This document shows, one piece after another, positions 15,505 through 22,762 of a DNA stretch of 37,457 nucleotides. Source of the DNA: Streptomyces sp. SID14436 (GTDB lineage: Bacteria; Actinomycetota; Actinomycetes; Streptomycetales; Streptomycetaceae); assembly GCF_010548465.1 (NCBI RefSeq), contig NZ_JAAGMD010000024.1, forward strand, positions 1 through 37,457, written 5' to 3'. Below the pieces are notes generated by a model, which did not search any database, was not told where the DNA came from, and saw only the letters and a list, made by a program, of their open reading frames with translations. The position numbers were made by a program, and so were the translations under genes. The first letter of the stretch is position 1. Each line of letters opens with the position of its first letter.

Positions 15505-15960
15505 TTACCGCGCTTGGATGAGGTGCTTGCCGTCATGGCTCCGGACGTGGGGCCCGTTGCCGTCCAGGGCATCGAGCAGGCGTACCGCGTAGACCTCGCC
15601 CATACGATCGGCCACTTCCTCGGGCGTGAGCCAGTCGACGGCCGTCGACTCCGCAGATGTCTGCTCGATGCCTCCGGAAGGCTTGCACCGGAAGACTAGG
15701 GCGACGATGCCGCGGGCCATGTTCTTGTAGACGCCGGTGAGTTCAGAGACCTCGACCCGGATGCCAGTCTCTTCCCAGACTTCGCGGGCCACGCCGTCCT
15801 CGGGAGACTCGGAGAGCTCCAGCACGCCGCCGGGCAGTTCCCAAGTGCCGTTGTCCGCTCGGCGGATCGCCAGGAGTCGCCCGTCCTCGCGCACCACAGC
15901 ACCGGCCACGGACACGGAGTGCAGTGGCGTTGACTGGCTCTCTTGGACGCTGTTACTCAT
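15505..15960 (-). CDS. Nudix hydrolase, probable Pif-like factor of the AICE
   Basis: This is a 151-residue protein. The complete Nudix box GX5EX7REUXEEXGU is visible as GVLELSESPEDGVAREVWEETGI after TWELPG, so a metal-dependent pyrophosphohydrolase fold is expected. In pSAM2 a Nudix-motif protein, Pif, blocks redundant transfer between cells that both carry the element; the gene's place beside the GntR repressor makes this the best guess. A minus-strand TATGCT (15973-15968) ends eight bases before the ATG at 15960, so the mRNA may be leaderless. An upstream in-frame ATG (15972) would overlap that element. A putative repressor operator covers the start region. Confidence 0.82.
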   Translation of the reverse strand: MSNSVQESQSTPLHSVSVAGAVVREDGRLLAIRRADNGTWELPGGVLELSESPEDGVAREVWEETGIRVEVSELTGVYKNMARGIVALVFRCKPSGGIEQTSAESTAVDWLTPEEVADRMGEVYAVRLLDALDGNGPHVRSHDGKHLIQAR

Positions 15961-15972
15961 GTACAGGAGCAT
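15953..15972. promoter_or_regulatory. Operator-like site 1 between the Nudix gene and the GntR gene
   Basis: TTACTCATGTACAGGAGCAT matches the perfect palindrome at 16857-16876 in 15 of 20 positions. It overlaps the Nudix start codon and its TATGCT -10, and also the -10 region of a plus-strand promoter with TTGACT at 15930-15935 that would serve the GntR gene. Binding here would repress both. Confidence 0.65.
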
Positions 15973-15990
15973 AGGAGAGTGAGAAGGACT

Positions 15991-16770
15991 ATGGGAACAA
16001 CGGTAGGAGGTGGCAGGGCCGTACCTCGGTACGTTCAGATCGCCGACGAGATCGTTCAGCAGATCCGGGCTGGTGTCCTCAAGCCCGGCGACATGGTGCC
16101 GAGTGAATCCGAGCTGGTCGAGCGCTACGGCGTCTCCGGTGGCACGATCCGCAAGGCCATGGTTGAAGTCCGGGCGAGTGGGCTGGTGGACACCCGCCAC
16201 GGCAAGGGGTCGATCGTCAAGGACCGGCCTCCTGTGCGCTTGCGTTCCTCCGACCGGTTCCGGGCCTCTCACCGGCGCGCAGGCAAGGCTGCCTATCTGG
16301 CGGAGTCCGCGCAGTCGGGGGCCACGGCGAAGGTCAGCGTTCTGTTCATCGGGCCGATGGAGGCGCCGGAGGAGATCGCAGACAGGCTCGGCGTGCCTGC
16401 CGGCGGTCAGGTACTCGCTCGGCGCCGCCTCTACTTCCGCAACGGCGTCCCGGTGGAGACGGCCACTTCGTACCTGCCGTGGGATGTGGTCAAGGACATC
16501 CCCGAGCTGTTCGCCGAGAACCCGGGGCCGGGCGGCATCTATGCCCGTCTGGAGGATGACGGTCACGACTTCGCCGAGTTCGTAGAAACGCTCCAAGCGC
16601 GTCCGGCCTCCAAGGCGGAGGCTTCCGAGCTGGCGCTGAGCCCCGGTGCACCGGTCGTCCACCTCGTCCGTGACGCGGTGACCGAAGCAGGCCAAGTGGT
16701 GGAGGTCTGCGACACCCTCATGGCCGCTGACCAGTTCGTCTTCCGCTACCGGATCCCTGCCGCCGACTGA
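15991..16770 (+). CDS. GntR/HutC-type repressor, KorSA-like
   Basis: This is a 259-residue protein whose ATG at 15991 follows GAAGGA. The N-terminal winged helix shows the GntR signature: PRYVQIADEIVQQIRAGVLKPGDMVPSESELVERYGVSGGTIRKAMVEVRASGLV, then DTRHGKGS. The C-terminal UTRA ligand-sensing domain (about 105-255) includes QVLARRRLYFRNGVPVETATSYLP. In pSAM2 the GntR protein KorSA represses its own promoter and that of the activator of transfer/replication/excision. The three ACTCATGTA palindromes around this gene are its likely operators. It is divergent from the Nudix gene. Confidence 0.88.
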   Translation: MGTTVGGGRAVPRYVQIADEIVQQIRAGVLKPGDMVPSESELVERYGVSGGTIRKAMVEVRASGLVDTRHGKGSIVKDRPPVRLRSSDRFRASHRRAGKAAYLAESAQSGATAKVSVLFIGPMEAPEEIADRLGVPAGGQVLARRRLYFRNGVPVETATSYLPWDVVKDIPELFAENPGPGGIYARLEDDGHDFAEFVETLQARPASKAEASELALSPGAPVVHLVRDAVTEAGQVVEVCDTLMAADQFVFRYRIPAAD

Positions 16771-16820
16771 CCCTCTCTCAACTCCCCCCAGCCCGCCGGG
16801 ACTTCTTCGTCCAGGCGGGT

Positions 16821-16840
16821 TGACTCATGTATAGGAGTCA
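16821..16840. promoter_or_regulatory. Operator-like site 2 upstream of the transfer operon
   Basis: TGACTCATGTATAGGAGTCA is a near-perfect palindrome related to site 3. It begins inside a TTGACT hexamer (16820-16825) that could be the -35 of the transfer operon promoter. Confidence 0.65.
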
Positions 16841-16856
16841 TGCACTCTTCTTCATG

Positions 16857-16876
16857 TCACTCATGTACATGAGTGA
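16857..16876. promoter_or_regulatory. Operator-like site 3 upstream of the transfer operon (perfect 20-bp palindrome)
   Basis: TCACTCATGTACATGAGTGA reads the same on both strands and lies 36 bases after site 2 and 32 bases before the first transfer-operon start codon. This is the best copy from which the three-site consensus is built. Confidence 0.75.
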
Positions 16877-16908
16877 CGGAGTCCAGCTCTTCTAGAGGAG
16901 TGATCTTC

Positions 16909-17265
16909 GTGCGTCAGATTCCTGTCGACACCTCCGCCGCGACCGTGATGGTCGCCCAGCCCCCGCAGCCCAAGGTGAGGGACCGCCGTACCGGTGAGCG
17001 CGCGATGGATGCCGAGACCGGTGCCGCGCTGTCGACCGTTGACGTGATGTTCGCGGCCAACGGCGAGGTGGAGATCCTGTCGGTGACCGTGCCGGAGTCG
17101 GGTATCACGGGTGAGCTGGTGATGGGCACCCCGGTCGCGTTGACCGGCCTGATCGCCCGGCCGTGGGAGAACGAGTTCAACGGCCAGAAGCGGCACGGGA
17201 TCGCCTTCCGCGCGGTCGCGGTGACCTCGCTGGCCGCTACCGGCTCGGCCTCGAAGGCGGCATGA
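16909..17265 (+). CDS. First gene of the AICE transfer operon, conserved-type plasmid protein of unknown function
   Basis: This is a 118-residue protein. The GTG at 16909 follows AGAGGAG by eight bases. It is beta-rich, with an MDAETGAALSTVDVMF, GEVEILSVTVPESG, MGTPVALTGLIARPWE and GIAFRAVAV pattern that suggests a small OB-like beta barrel. Small proteins of this kind precede the FtsK-like gene in many Streptomyces AICEs. A single-strand DNA or RepSA-associated role would suit the fold but is inference. It is three bases from the next gene. Confidence 0.75.
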   Translation: MRQIPVDTSAATVMVAQPPQPKVRDRRTGERAMDAETGAALSTVDVMFAANGEVEILSVTVPESGITGELVMGTPVALTGLIARPWENEFNGQKRHGIAFRAVAVTSLAATGSASKAA

Positions 17266-17268
17266 GTC

Positions 17269-18627
17269 ATGGCCTGGCTGTTAGGCGCGCTGGTGCTGGT
17301 CGCTGCTGCTGCGGGTTTCCTGCGGTGGCGGCGCCCCGCCTGGTACTGGCTGAGCTTCGGAGTCGCCTTCGCCGCGGTGCGGGTGCTGGTCCGGTACGGC
17401 TCGGTGATGGATGCCTGCGGGCTGACGGTTCCGGCTCCCCGCTGGCGTCTGGCTCTGGCTCGGATGACCGACCGGCCCGTTCCCCGGCCTCGTGCTCCGC
17501 GCATCCTGTGGGTGCGGGTGACCCGGACCGGCCTGGTGCTCCGGCTGAAGCTGCGGCCCGGTCAGGACGCCTTCGACGTGGCCGCGTCGTCGGACCGGTT
17601 GCGGCACTCCTTCGGCATGTACGGCGTGAACTCGCGTGAACTGCGCTCGGGCGTCATCGAACTGGGCATGACCGGCTATGACGTGCTCAAGCGGGTGCAG
17701 ATGCCCGCCCCGGCCGCTGACACCCGGCCGATGCGGGTCCCGGTCGCCCTGCGTGAAGACGGATCGGTCCACTTCCGCGACTACCGGACGGTGCCGCATG
17801 CGCTGACTCTGGGGGCGACGGAGTCGGGGAAGTCGGTCTACCTGCGCACGCTGGTGGCCGCTCTCGCGCCGCTGGATGTCGCGCTGGTGGGCATCGACTG
17901 CAAGCAGGGGGTGGAGCTGTTCCCGCTGGCCCGCCGGTTCTCCGCGCTGGCCGATACCCCCGACACTGCCGCCGCAGTCCTCGATGCCCTCGTGGCGCAC
18001 ATGGAGGACGTCTACCGGCTCATCCGTTCCCATCAGGCGATCAGCGTGAGCGTGCCCGATGCGGAGATCGCCGCCGACATCTGGGACCTTCCTGCCGACC
18101 TGCGACCGGTGCCGGTCGTGGTCCTGGTCGACGAGGTCGCCGAACTGGCCCTGTTCGCCAACAAGGAGCAGGAGAAGCGCCGCGACCGGATCATCACCTC
18201 CCTGGTCCGCCTCGCCCAACTCGGCCGCGCGGCCGGCATCTATCTGGAGATCTGCGGGCAGCGCTTCGGCTCGGAACTTGGCAAGGGCATCACCATGCTC
18301 CGCGCCCAGCTCACCGGCCGCACTGCCCACCGCGTCAACGACGAGACCAGCGCGAACATGGCCTTCGGCGACATCGCCCCGGACGCCGTCCTCGCCGCCA
18401 TCTCGATCCCTGCTGAAGCCCGCGGCCTCGCCATCGCCGGTGACTCCACGGGCGGTTGGCACCGCATCCGCGCCCCGCACACCTCGCTGCGCCAGGCCGT
18501 GAACCTGTGCAACAAGCACGCGGAGCGGACCCCGCGCCTGCCTGGCCTGGACGGCTTCCGCCCCAACCCGGACCAGGCCGGGGCTGTTCCGCCCACCGCT
18601 GTCGAGTCCGCTCCGGCCGCTGCCTGA
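17269..18627 (+). CDS. FtsK/SpoIIIE-type DNA translocase, conjugal transfer protein (TraSA/TraB type)
   Basis: This is a 452-residue protein. Two N-terminal membrane helices (about 3-17 and 26-42) anchor it. The motor domain has Walker A GATESGKS (182-189) and Walker B VVLVDEVAEL (Asp288-Glu289), followed by RLAQLGRAAGIYLEICGQR, typical of FtsK/SpoIIIE ATPases. In AICEs and Streptomyces plasmids this single hexameric pump moves double-stranded DNA into the recipient mycelium. Its length lies between pSAM2 TraSA (about 300 residues) and larger TraB proteins. The start is an ATG three bases after the preceding stop. The C-terminal tail is Pro/Ala-rich. Confidence 0.9.
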   Translation: MAWLLGALVLVAAAAGFLRWRRPAWYWLSFGVAFAAVRVLVRYGSVMDACGLTVPAPRWRLALARMTDRPVPRPRAPRILWVRVTRTGLVLRLKLRPGQDAFDVAASSDRLRHSFGMYGVNSRELRSGVIELGMTGYDVLKRVQMPAPAADTRPMRVPVALREDGSVHFRDYRTVPHALTLGATESGKSVYLRTLVAALAPLDVALVGIDCKQGVELFPLARRFSALADTPDTAAAVLDALVAHMEDVYRLIRSHQAISVSVPDAEIAADIWDLPADLRPVPVVVLVDEVAELALFANKEQEKRRDRIITSLVRLAQLGRAAGIYLEICGQRFGSELGKGITMLRAQLTGRTAHRVNDETSANMAFGDIAPDAVLAAISIPAEARGLAIAGDSTGGWHRIRAPHTSLRQAVNLCNKHAERTPRLPGLDGFRPNPDQAGAVPPTAVESAPAAA

Positions 18628-18648
18628 CCCGGAAGGGAGATGCTCACC

Positions 18649-19335
18649 ATGCCTCGTCTGCGTGCGGATGCCGTCCTGGTGCAAGCGGTCATTGCCGGTG
18701 CCCTGTCCTTCGCCCACCTCCACGACCTCGCCGCCGCTGCCGGGCAGGACGGCTGGAAGGCCTGGGCCTACCCGATCAGCGTGGACCTGCTGCTCGTCGC
18801 CGCCTGGCGTCGACTGCGCACCGACGGACCGTCCCGGTTGGCCTGGTGCTGGTTTTTGATCGCCCTCGTTGCGTCGCTCGGTGCGAACGTCGCCACCGCC
18901 GGACTCCTCGACCTCGACCACGTCCCGGCCTGGCTGCGCATCCTCGTTGCCGCCTGGCCCGCCCTGGCCTTCATGGGCGGCACCCTCCTCGCCCACTCAC
19001 CCACCAACGCCGACCCTGCCGCTGTCCCGGCAGACCTCGACCCCATCCCGGACTGCGTGCCCGGGGAGGAGCAGGCCCCCGCCGCCGCTGAACCGCATCC
19101 GGTACCCGAACCCGTCGCCGTCCCGGCCAAGGATGAATCCGCGGCCCTGCCCACCGCCGAACCTGCCCCGGCCGCGCCGGCGGTGCCCGTTCCGGCCGCG
19201 CTGGTCGACCACGCTCGCAAGGTCGCCGCCGACCACGAACAGCGCACTGGCGCCCGCATCGACATCGACACCCTGCGCGCCCGCCTCGGCGTCCCGCCGC
19301 ACCTCGCAGACGCCATCGCCGCCCAACTCGCCTGA
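18649..19335 (+). CDS. Four-helix membrane protein with DUF2637-like part, Spd-type spread protein
   Basis: This is a 228-residue protein. Four hydrophobic helices lie in the first 110 residues (VLVQAVIAGALSFAHL, YPISVDLLLVAAW, CWFLIALVASLGANVATAGLL, ILVAAWPALAFMGGTLLA). A Pro/Ala/Glu linker (about 120-180) leads to a C-terminal helix-turn-helix-like end (GARIDIDTLRARLGVPPHLADAIAAQL). Such DUF2637 proteins are typical of Streptomyces plasmid spread loci, where Spd proteins help plasmid movement along the mycelium. The ATG at 18649 is preferred: AAGGGAG ends ten bases before it, whereas the ATG at 18640 touches it. Confidence 0.82.
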   Translation: MPRLRADAVLVQAVIAGALSFAHLHDLAAAAGQDGWKAWAYPISVDLLLVAAWRRLRTDGPSRLAWCWFLIALVASLGANVATAGLLDLDHVPAWLRILVAAWPALAFMGGTLLAHSPTNADPAAVPADLDPIPDCVPGEEQAPAAAEPHPVPEPVAVPAKDESAALPTAEPAPAAPAVPVPAALVDHARKVAADHEQRTGARIDIDTLRARLGVPPHLADAIAAQLA

Positions 19336-19356
19336 AGCCCAAGGAGACGCCTCGCC

Positions 19357-19548
19357 ATGCCTGCCCGTGACTTCTTCCACTCCGTAATGCGGATCGGCCC
19401 GGTGCAGATCGGCACCCACCGCGACCGCAACGGCACCACCAAGCACGCCGCCGTGTGCGCCAACGACAACTGCGGGTGGTCCGCCGATTACGCCAGCCAG
19501 TCCGCCGCCCAACTCGCCGCCCGCACCCACCGCTGCCACGTCCGCTAG
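19357..19548 (+). CDS. Small AICE transfer protein with zinc-ribbon-like cysteines
   Basis: This is a 63-residue protein whose ATG follows AAGGAGA. It contains VCANDNCGWSAD and a C-terminal THRCH, giving three Cys and two His that could bind zinc. Proteins of this size and motif are usually annotated as mobile-element transfer proteins and always sit in Spd clusters. The stop TAG overlaps the ribosome site of the next gene. Confidence 0.82.
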   Translation: MPARDFFHSVMRIGPVQIGTHRDRNGTTKHAAVCANDNCGWSADYASQSAAQLAARTHRCHVR

Positions 19549-19560
19549 GAGACCACCGCC

Positions 19561-19716
19561 ATGGATGTCCCGCTCTGGTTCGCCCTGCTGGTCGTCGGAG
19601 TCCTCGGCGTCAAGCTCATCCGCCCGCCGCTCTGGCTCGTCGCCGTCCTCCTGCTCGGCGGCTACCTCCTCGCCGACAGCCTCCTGGCCCCGGTCATCGA
19701 CACCGTCGCCAAGTAA
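19561..19716 (+). CDS. 51-residue membrane peptide of the Spd cluster
   Basis: A short frame runs from the ATG at 19561 to the TAA at 19714-19716. The ribosome site TAGGAGA overlaps the upstream stop. The peptide is almost entirely hydrophobic: VPLWFALLVVGVLGVKLI, then PLWLVAVLLLGGYLLAD, two membrane helices with a short turn. AICE and plasmid spread loci often contain such peptides. Its close spacing and own ribosome site support real translation. Confidence 0.8.
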   Translation: MDVPLWFALLVVGVLGVKLIRPPLWLVAVLLLGGYLLADSLLAPVIDTVAK

Positions 19717-19728
19717 GGAGATCCGCCC

Positions 19729-20055
19729 ATGCTCCGCCCCAAGCTCCCGGCCATGCCGCAGCCCACCGGCGAGGTCACCCCGCCCGCGGTCGTCGTCGAA
19801 CCCACCACCATCACCCCCGGCACCCCGGACGCGCCGTCGGCCCCCGTGGTCCCGGCTCCGGTGGCGTCATCCCGGCCCACCGTGCAACTCACGCCCGGCA
19901 CCGCGCTCGCCCTGGTCGGCGGCGGCACCGCCGTGGTCCTGGTCGTCGGCGCCGTCCTGGTCTCCATGCTCCTCGCGGTCGCCGTCACCGCCACCTCGGT
20001 GGCCGTATGCGCCGTCGTCCTCCGCTCACTCATCACCACCGAAAGGAAGCACTGA
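19729..20055 (+). CDS. SpdD-like membrane protein
   Basis: This is a 108-residue protein with AAGGAG before the ATG. The N-terminal half is Pro/Thr/Val-rich (TPPAVVVEPTTITPGTPDAPS). The C-terminal half is one long hydrophobic stretch (TALALVGGGTAVVLVVGAVLVSMLLAVAVTATSVAVCAVV) able to form two membrane helices. This architecture is that of SpdD-type spread proteins. It is 12 bases after the preceding gene. Confidence 0.8.
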   Translation: MLRPKLPAMPQPTGEVTPPAVVVEPTTITPGTPDAPSAPVVPAPVASSRPTVQLTPGTALALVGGGTAVVLVVGAVLVSMLLAVAVTATSVAVCAVVLRSLITTERKH

Positions 20056-20056
20056 C

Positions 20057-20293
20057 ATGGGCCTCTTCAGCCGCAAGAACAACGACACCCCGGCCAACCC
20101 GCAGATGACCGAACTGGGCCGTGAGTACGCCATCGCCAAGCGCCACGGCGACCGCAAGACGCTTGGCCGCATCGCCAGCCAGATCGGCGCCTCCGGCCTG
20201 AGCGACAGCGACCGCACCGCCTTCGAGCAGGGCCGCCAGGCGTACGACGCCATCCCGCCCGCCTACTCCAAGCGCCGCAACCGCCGTCGCTGA
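20057..20293 (+). CDS. Small charged AICE protein, unknown function
   Basis: This is a 78-residue protein from the ATG at 20057, one base after the preceding stop, with GAAAGGAAG upstream. It is soluble, helical and basic at the end: MTELGREYAIAKRHGDRKTLGRIASQIGASGLSDSDRTAFEQGRQAYDAI, ending KRRNRRR. It has no recognised domain. Its place between Spd membrane proteins and the GGDEF gene suggests a cytoplasmic transfer accessory. Confidence 0.75.
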   Translation: MGLFSRKNNDTPANPQMTELGREYAIAKRHGDRKTLGRIASQIGASGLSDSDRTAFEQGRQAYDAIPPAYSKRRNRRR

Positions 20294-20307
20294 CCGGTCT
20301 TGGTGAG

Positions 20308-20334
20308 GGCGCACAAGCCGCCAAGCACGCCGCC
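20308..20334. repeat. 27-bp direct repeat, copy 1 (before the GGDEF gene)
   Basis: This copy is identical over 27 bases to 20948-20974 and lies in the gap before the GGDEF gene. Its flanks form only a weak stem (four pairs). Confidence 0.85.
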
Positions 20335-20382
20335 GCCCCAGGACCCGCACTCCACCAACCGCCGTCACCGAAGGGAACGCTC

Positions 20383-20934
20383 ATGGACTCGCAGATAGCC
20401 GCCGCCCTGGTGCCGTTACTGGGCTGGGCCGTGCACGGGAGCGTCCTCGCTCACCGGCTCGCCTCCGCCCGCCGTGACCCGCTCACCCGCCTGCACACCC
20501 GCGCCGGATGGACTGCCCGCGCCGAGCACTGCATCCGCCGGCACCCGTCCGCGGCCGTGCTCCTGGTCGACCTCGACCACTTCAAGACCCTGAACGACAC
20601 CCACGGCCACGCCGCCGGGGACGCAGCGCTCATCGCCACCGCCGACCGGCTCCGCGCCTGGTGCGGACGCCACGGTACCGCCGGACGCCTGGGCGGGGAC
20701 GAGTTCGTCGCCGTCGTCCAGGACCTGGCCGCCGCCGACCTCGACGCGCTCACCGCCGCCCTGCACCAGCCACTGTCCTGCAACGGCGCATCGCTGCCGC
20801 TGGCCGCGTCGGTCGGGGTCTGCCGTCTCGCCGAGCTGCCGGTGCCGCTGCTGACCGATGCGCTCGCCGCCGCCGACGCGGCCATGTACGCGGCCAAGGG
20901 CCGCAGTCGCCGGGGCTCCCGCCTCTCTCACTGA
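20383..20934 (+). CDS. GGDEF-domain protein, probable diguanylate cyclase
   Basis: This is a 183-residue protein; the ATG follows AAGGGA. One N-terminal hydrophobic helix (IAAALVPLLGWAVHGSVLAH) is followed by a complete GGDEF domain: RDPLTRLHTRAGW, LLVDLDHFKTLNDTHGHAAGD, the active site GGDEF (104-108), SVGVC and LAAADAAMYAAKGRSR. All catalytic elements for making c-di-GMP from two GTP are present. The RxxD inhibitory site usually found just before GGDEF is absent, so product inhibition is unlikely. c-di-GMP holds Streptomyces in vegetative growth through BldD, so the element could delay sporulation and prolong the mycelial phase in which transfer occurs (inference). Confidence 0.9.
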   Translation: MDSQIAAALVPLLGWAVHGSVLAHRLASARRDPLTRLHTRAGWTARAEHCIRRHPSAAVLLVDLDHFKTLNDTHGHAAGDAALIATADRLRAWCGRHGTAGRLGGDEFVAVVQDLAAADLDALTAALHQPLSCNGASLPLAASVGVCRLAELPVPLLTDALAAADAAMYAAKGRSRRGSRLSH

Positions 20935-20941
20935 CCGGCCA

Positions 20942-20980
20942 CCGGGTGGCGCACAAGCCGCCAAGCACGCCGCCACCCGG
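20942..20980 (+). repeat. 27-bp direct repeat, copy 2, within a 10-bp-stem hairpin
   Basis: The repeat copy 20948-20974 sits in a hairpin formed by CCGGGTGGCG (20942-20951) and CGCCACCCGG (20971-20980) with a 19-base loop. It begins eight bases after the GGDEF stop and may act as a terminator or attenuator. Confidence 0.8.
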
Positions 20981-21019
20981 GGCCGTTCCTTCCAACCGCA
21001 ATCGAAAGGAACCACCATC

Positions 21020-21205
21020 ATGACCCAGAACACCCCGCCCGCGTCGCGTATCTGCCCGGCCTGCGACGGCTTCGCCACGGTCGCCGTCACCCTCGGCGGC
21101 CGAGACCCGCGCGGCCACCTGCGCACCATCACCGCTCACTGCCCGGCCTGCCACGGCACCGGCACCGTTCCCGTCCGTCGTCTCCGGGAGGGCGCTGGTG
21201 CCTGA
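21020..21205 (+). CDS. Small zinc-finger-like protein upstream of repSA
   Basis: This is a 61-residue protein whose ATG at 21020 follows GAAAGGA. Two CxxC pairs, CPACDGF and CPACHGTG, with the CxxCxG spacing of DnaJ-type zinc fingers, flank a short beta hairpin (ATVAVTLGGRDPRGHLRTITAH). Zinc binding is likely. Its stop overlaps the repSA start by eight bases, so the two are translationally coupled, suggesting a role with the replication initiator. Confidence 0.8.
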   Translation: MTQNTPPASRICPACDGFATVAVTLGGRDPRGHLRTITAHCPACHGTGTVPVRRLREGAGA

Positions 21206-22577
21206 GACGCTGCTCGACCCGACCACCCTCGGCGACCTGCTGAGGGTGGCTTCGGCCGTCGACTACCACCGCTGGGAAGAACAGATACGCCGCACCGGCG
21301 GCTGCGCCGACCCCATCCACCTGACCGGCTGGACCCTGACCAAGGACAAGACCACCGGCGAGACCCTGCACCACTACTCCACCGAGGGCGAACCGGGCGG
21401 GCGCCTGCGTGTGGCCTGCGGCAACCGGCGTGCCTCCCGCTGCCCCTCCTGTGCCTGGACCTACGCGGGCGACACCTACCACCTGATCCGCGCGGGCCTC
21501 GCCGGTGACGACCGCCGCGACATCCCGGCCACCGTCCGGGATCACCCCCGCGTTTTCGCCACCCTCACCGCACCCTCGTTCGGCCCGGTCCACAACCGGC
21601 CCGACCATGGCGTCTGCCGCTGCGGCACCCGTCACGCCCCGGCCGCCCCGGAACTGGGCACCGCCCTCGATCCGGACACGTACGACTACGCGGGCGCGGT
21701 GCTGTTCAACAACCACGCCGGGCAGCTCTGGCAGCGCTTCACCAACCGGCTCCGCCGCGAGATCGCCGCCCGCGCCGGCCTCACCCAACGCGAGCTGAAA
21801 GAACGTGCCCGCCTCTCGTACGGCAAGGTCGCCGAGTTCCAGAAACGCGGTGCCCTGCACTTCCACGCCGTGATCCGTCTCGACGGACCCGACGGCCCGA
21901 ACACCCCGCCGCCGTCCTGGGCCACCGTGCAGCTGCTCGCCGACGCGATCCGCGCCGCTGCGGCGCACTCGTACACCTCGGTCTCCGTCCCGGCCGCCGA
22001 GGGCCAACCGGCCCGGACCTTCCGCTGGGGCACCCAGCTCGACGTCCGGCCGGTCAAGGCGTTCGGGGACGGCTCGGAGATCACCGAGAAGGCTGTCGCC
22101 TCCTACGTCGCCAAGTACGCCACCAAGGCGGCCGAGAACACCGGCACCCTGGACCGCCGCATCGGCGAGCTGGCCGAGCTCGACCGCCACCAGGTCCCCG
22201 ACCACACCCGCCGCCTGATCACCGCATGCCGCGACCTCGACTCGCTCTATCCGGACCGGCGGCTGTGGGCCTGGGCTCACATGCTCGGCTTCCGCGGCCA
22301 CTTCTCCTCGAAGTCCCGCCGCTACTCCACCACCCTCGGCGCACTGCGCCAGGCACGCGCCGACTACCGCGCCGCCCAGGAACACGCCGCCCTCGGCCTC
22401 GAGGACGCCGAGCCGGACACCGTCCTGGTCCTGGCCGACTGGCAGTACGCCGGGCACGGCCACAGCCCCGGTGAATCCGTCCTCGCCGCCACCATCGCCC
22501 GCGGCCTCCAGCTCAACCGCGAAACCGCCCGCGAAGCCATACGCGACCAACTCGACTCGGAAGGAGTCGCAGCATGA
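21198..22577 (+). CDS. repSA: Rolling-circle replication initiator, RepSA type
   Basis: This is a 459-residue protein from a GTG at 21198, close to the RepSA length known from pSAM2. A cysteine cluster (ACGNRRASRCPSCAW, about 75-90) precedes the HUH nuclease core: ALHFHAVIRLD carries the metal-binding His221-x-His223, and SYVAKYATK carries candidate nicking tyrosines Tyr303 and Tyr307. The enzyme nicks the double-strand origin of the excised circle and stays covalently linked to the 5' end. Its stop overlaps the xis start (ATGA). I could not locate the origin itself. Confidence 0.9.
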   Translation: MPETLLDPTTLGDLLRVASAVDYHRWEEQIRRTGGCADPIHLTGWTLTKDKTTGETLHHYSTEGEPGGRLRVACGNRRASRCPSCAWTYAGDTYHLIRAGLAGDDRRDIPATVRDHPRVFATLTAPSFGPVHNRPDHGVCRCGTRHAPAAPELGTALDPDTYDYAGAVLFNNHAGQLWQRFTNRLRREIAARAGLTQRELKERARLSYGKVAEFQKRGALHFHAVIRLDGPDGPNTPPPSWATVQLLADAIRAAAAHSYTSVSVPAAEGQPARTFRWGTQLDVRPVKAFGDGSEITEKAVASYVAKYATKAAENTGTLDRRIGELAELDRHQVPDHTRRLITACRDLDSLYPDRRLWAWAHMLGFRGHFSSKSRRYSTTLGALRQARADYRAAQEHAALGLEDAEPDTVLVLADWQYAGHGHSPGESVLAATIARGLQLNRETAREAIRDQLDSEGVAA

Positions 22578-22762
22578 CCACCGTTACCCCGGAGCTGCTG
22601 ACCGTGCCGGAAGTCATGGCGCGGCTCAGGCTTGGACGTTCCACGGTCTACGACCTGATCCGCTCCCGGCGGCTCGTCTCCATCACCGTCGGCCGTTCTC
22701 GCCGCGTTCCCGCCGACGCCTTGCGCGACTTCATCACCCGTGAGATCGAGGAGGCTGCCTGA
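22574..22762 (+). CDS. xis: Excisionase, helix-turn-helix
   Basis: This is a 62-residue protein with a single MerR/HTH_17-type DNA-binding domain: LTVPEVMARLRLGRSTVYDLIRSRRLVSITVGRSRRVPADALRDFI. Excisionases bend att DNA and direct the integrase towards excision. It overlaps repSA by four bases and int by one base, the standard repSA-xis-int arrangement of pSAM2-like elements. Confidence 0.9.
   Translation: MTTVTPELLTVPEVMARLRLGRSTVYDLIRSRRLVSITVGRSRRVPADALRDFITREIEEAA

Noticed and set aside
15961..16695. Upstream extension of the Nudix gene to a 396-residue protein
   Set aside because: The extra 245 residues are antisense to the GntR gene; the Nudix fold starts normally from the ATG at 15960.
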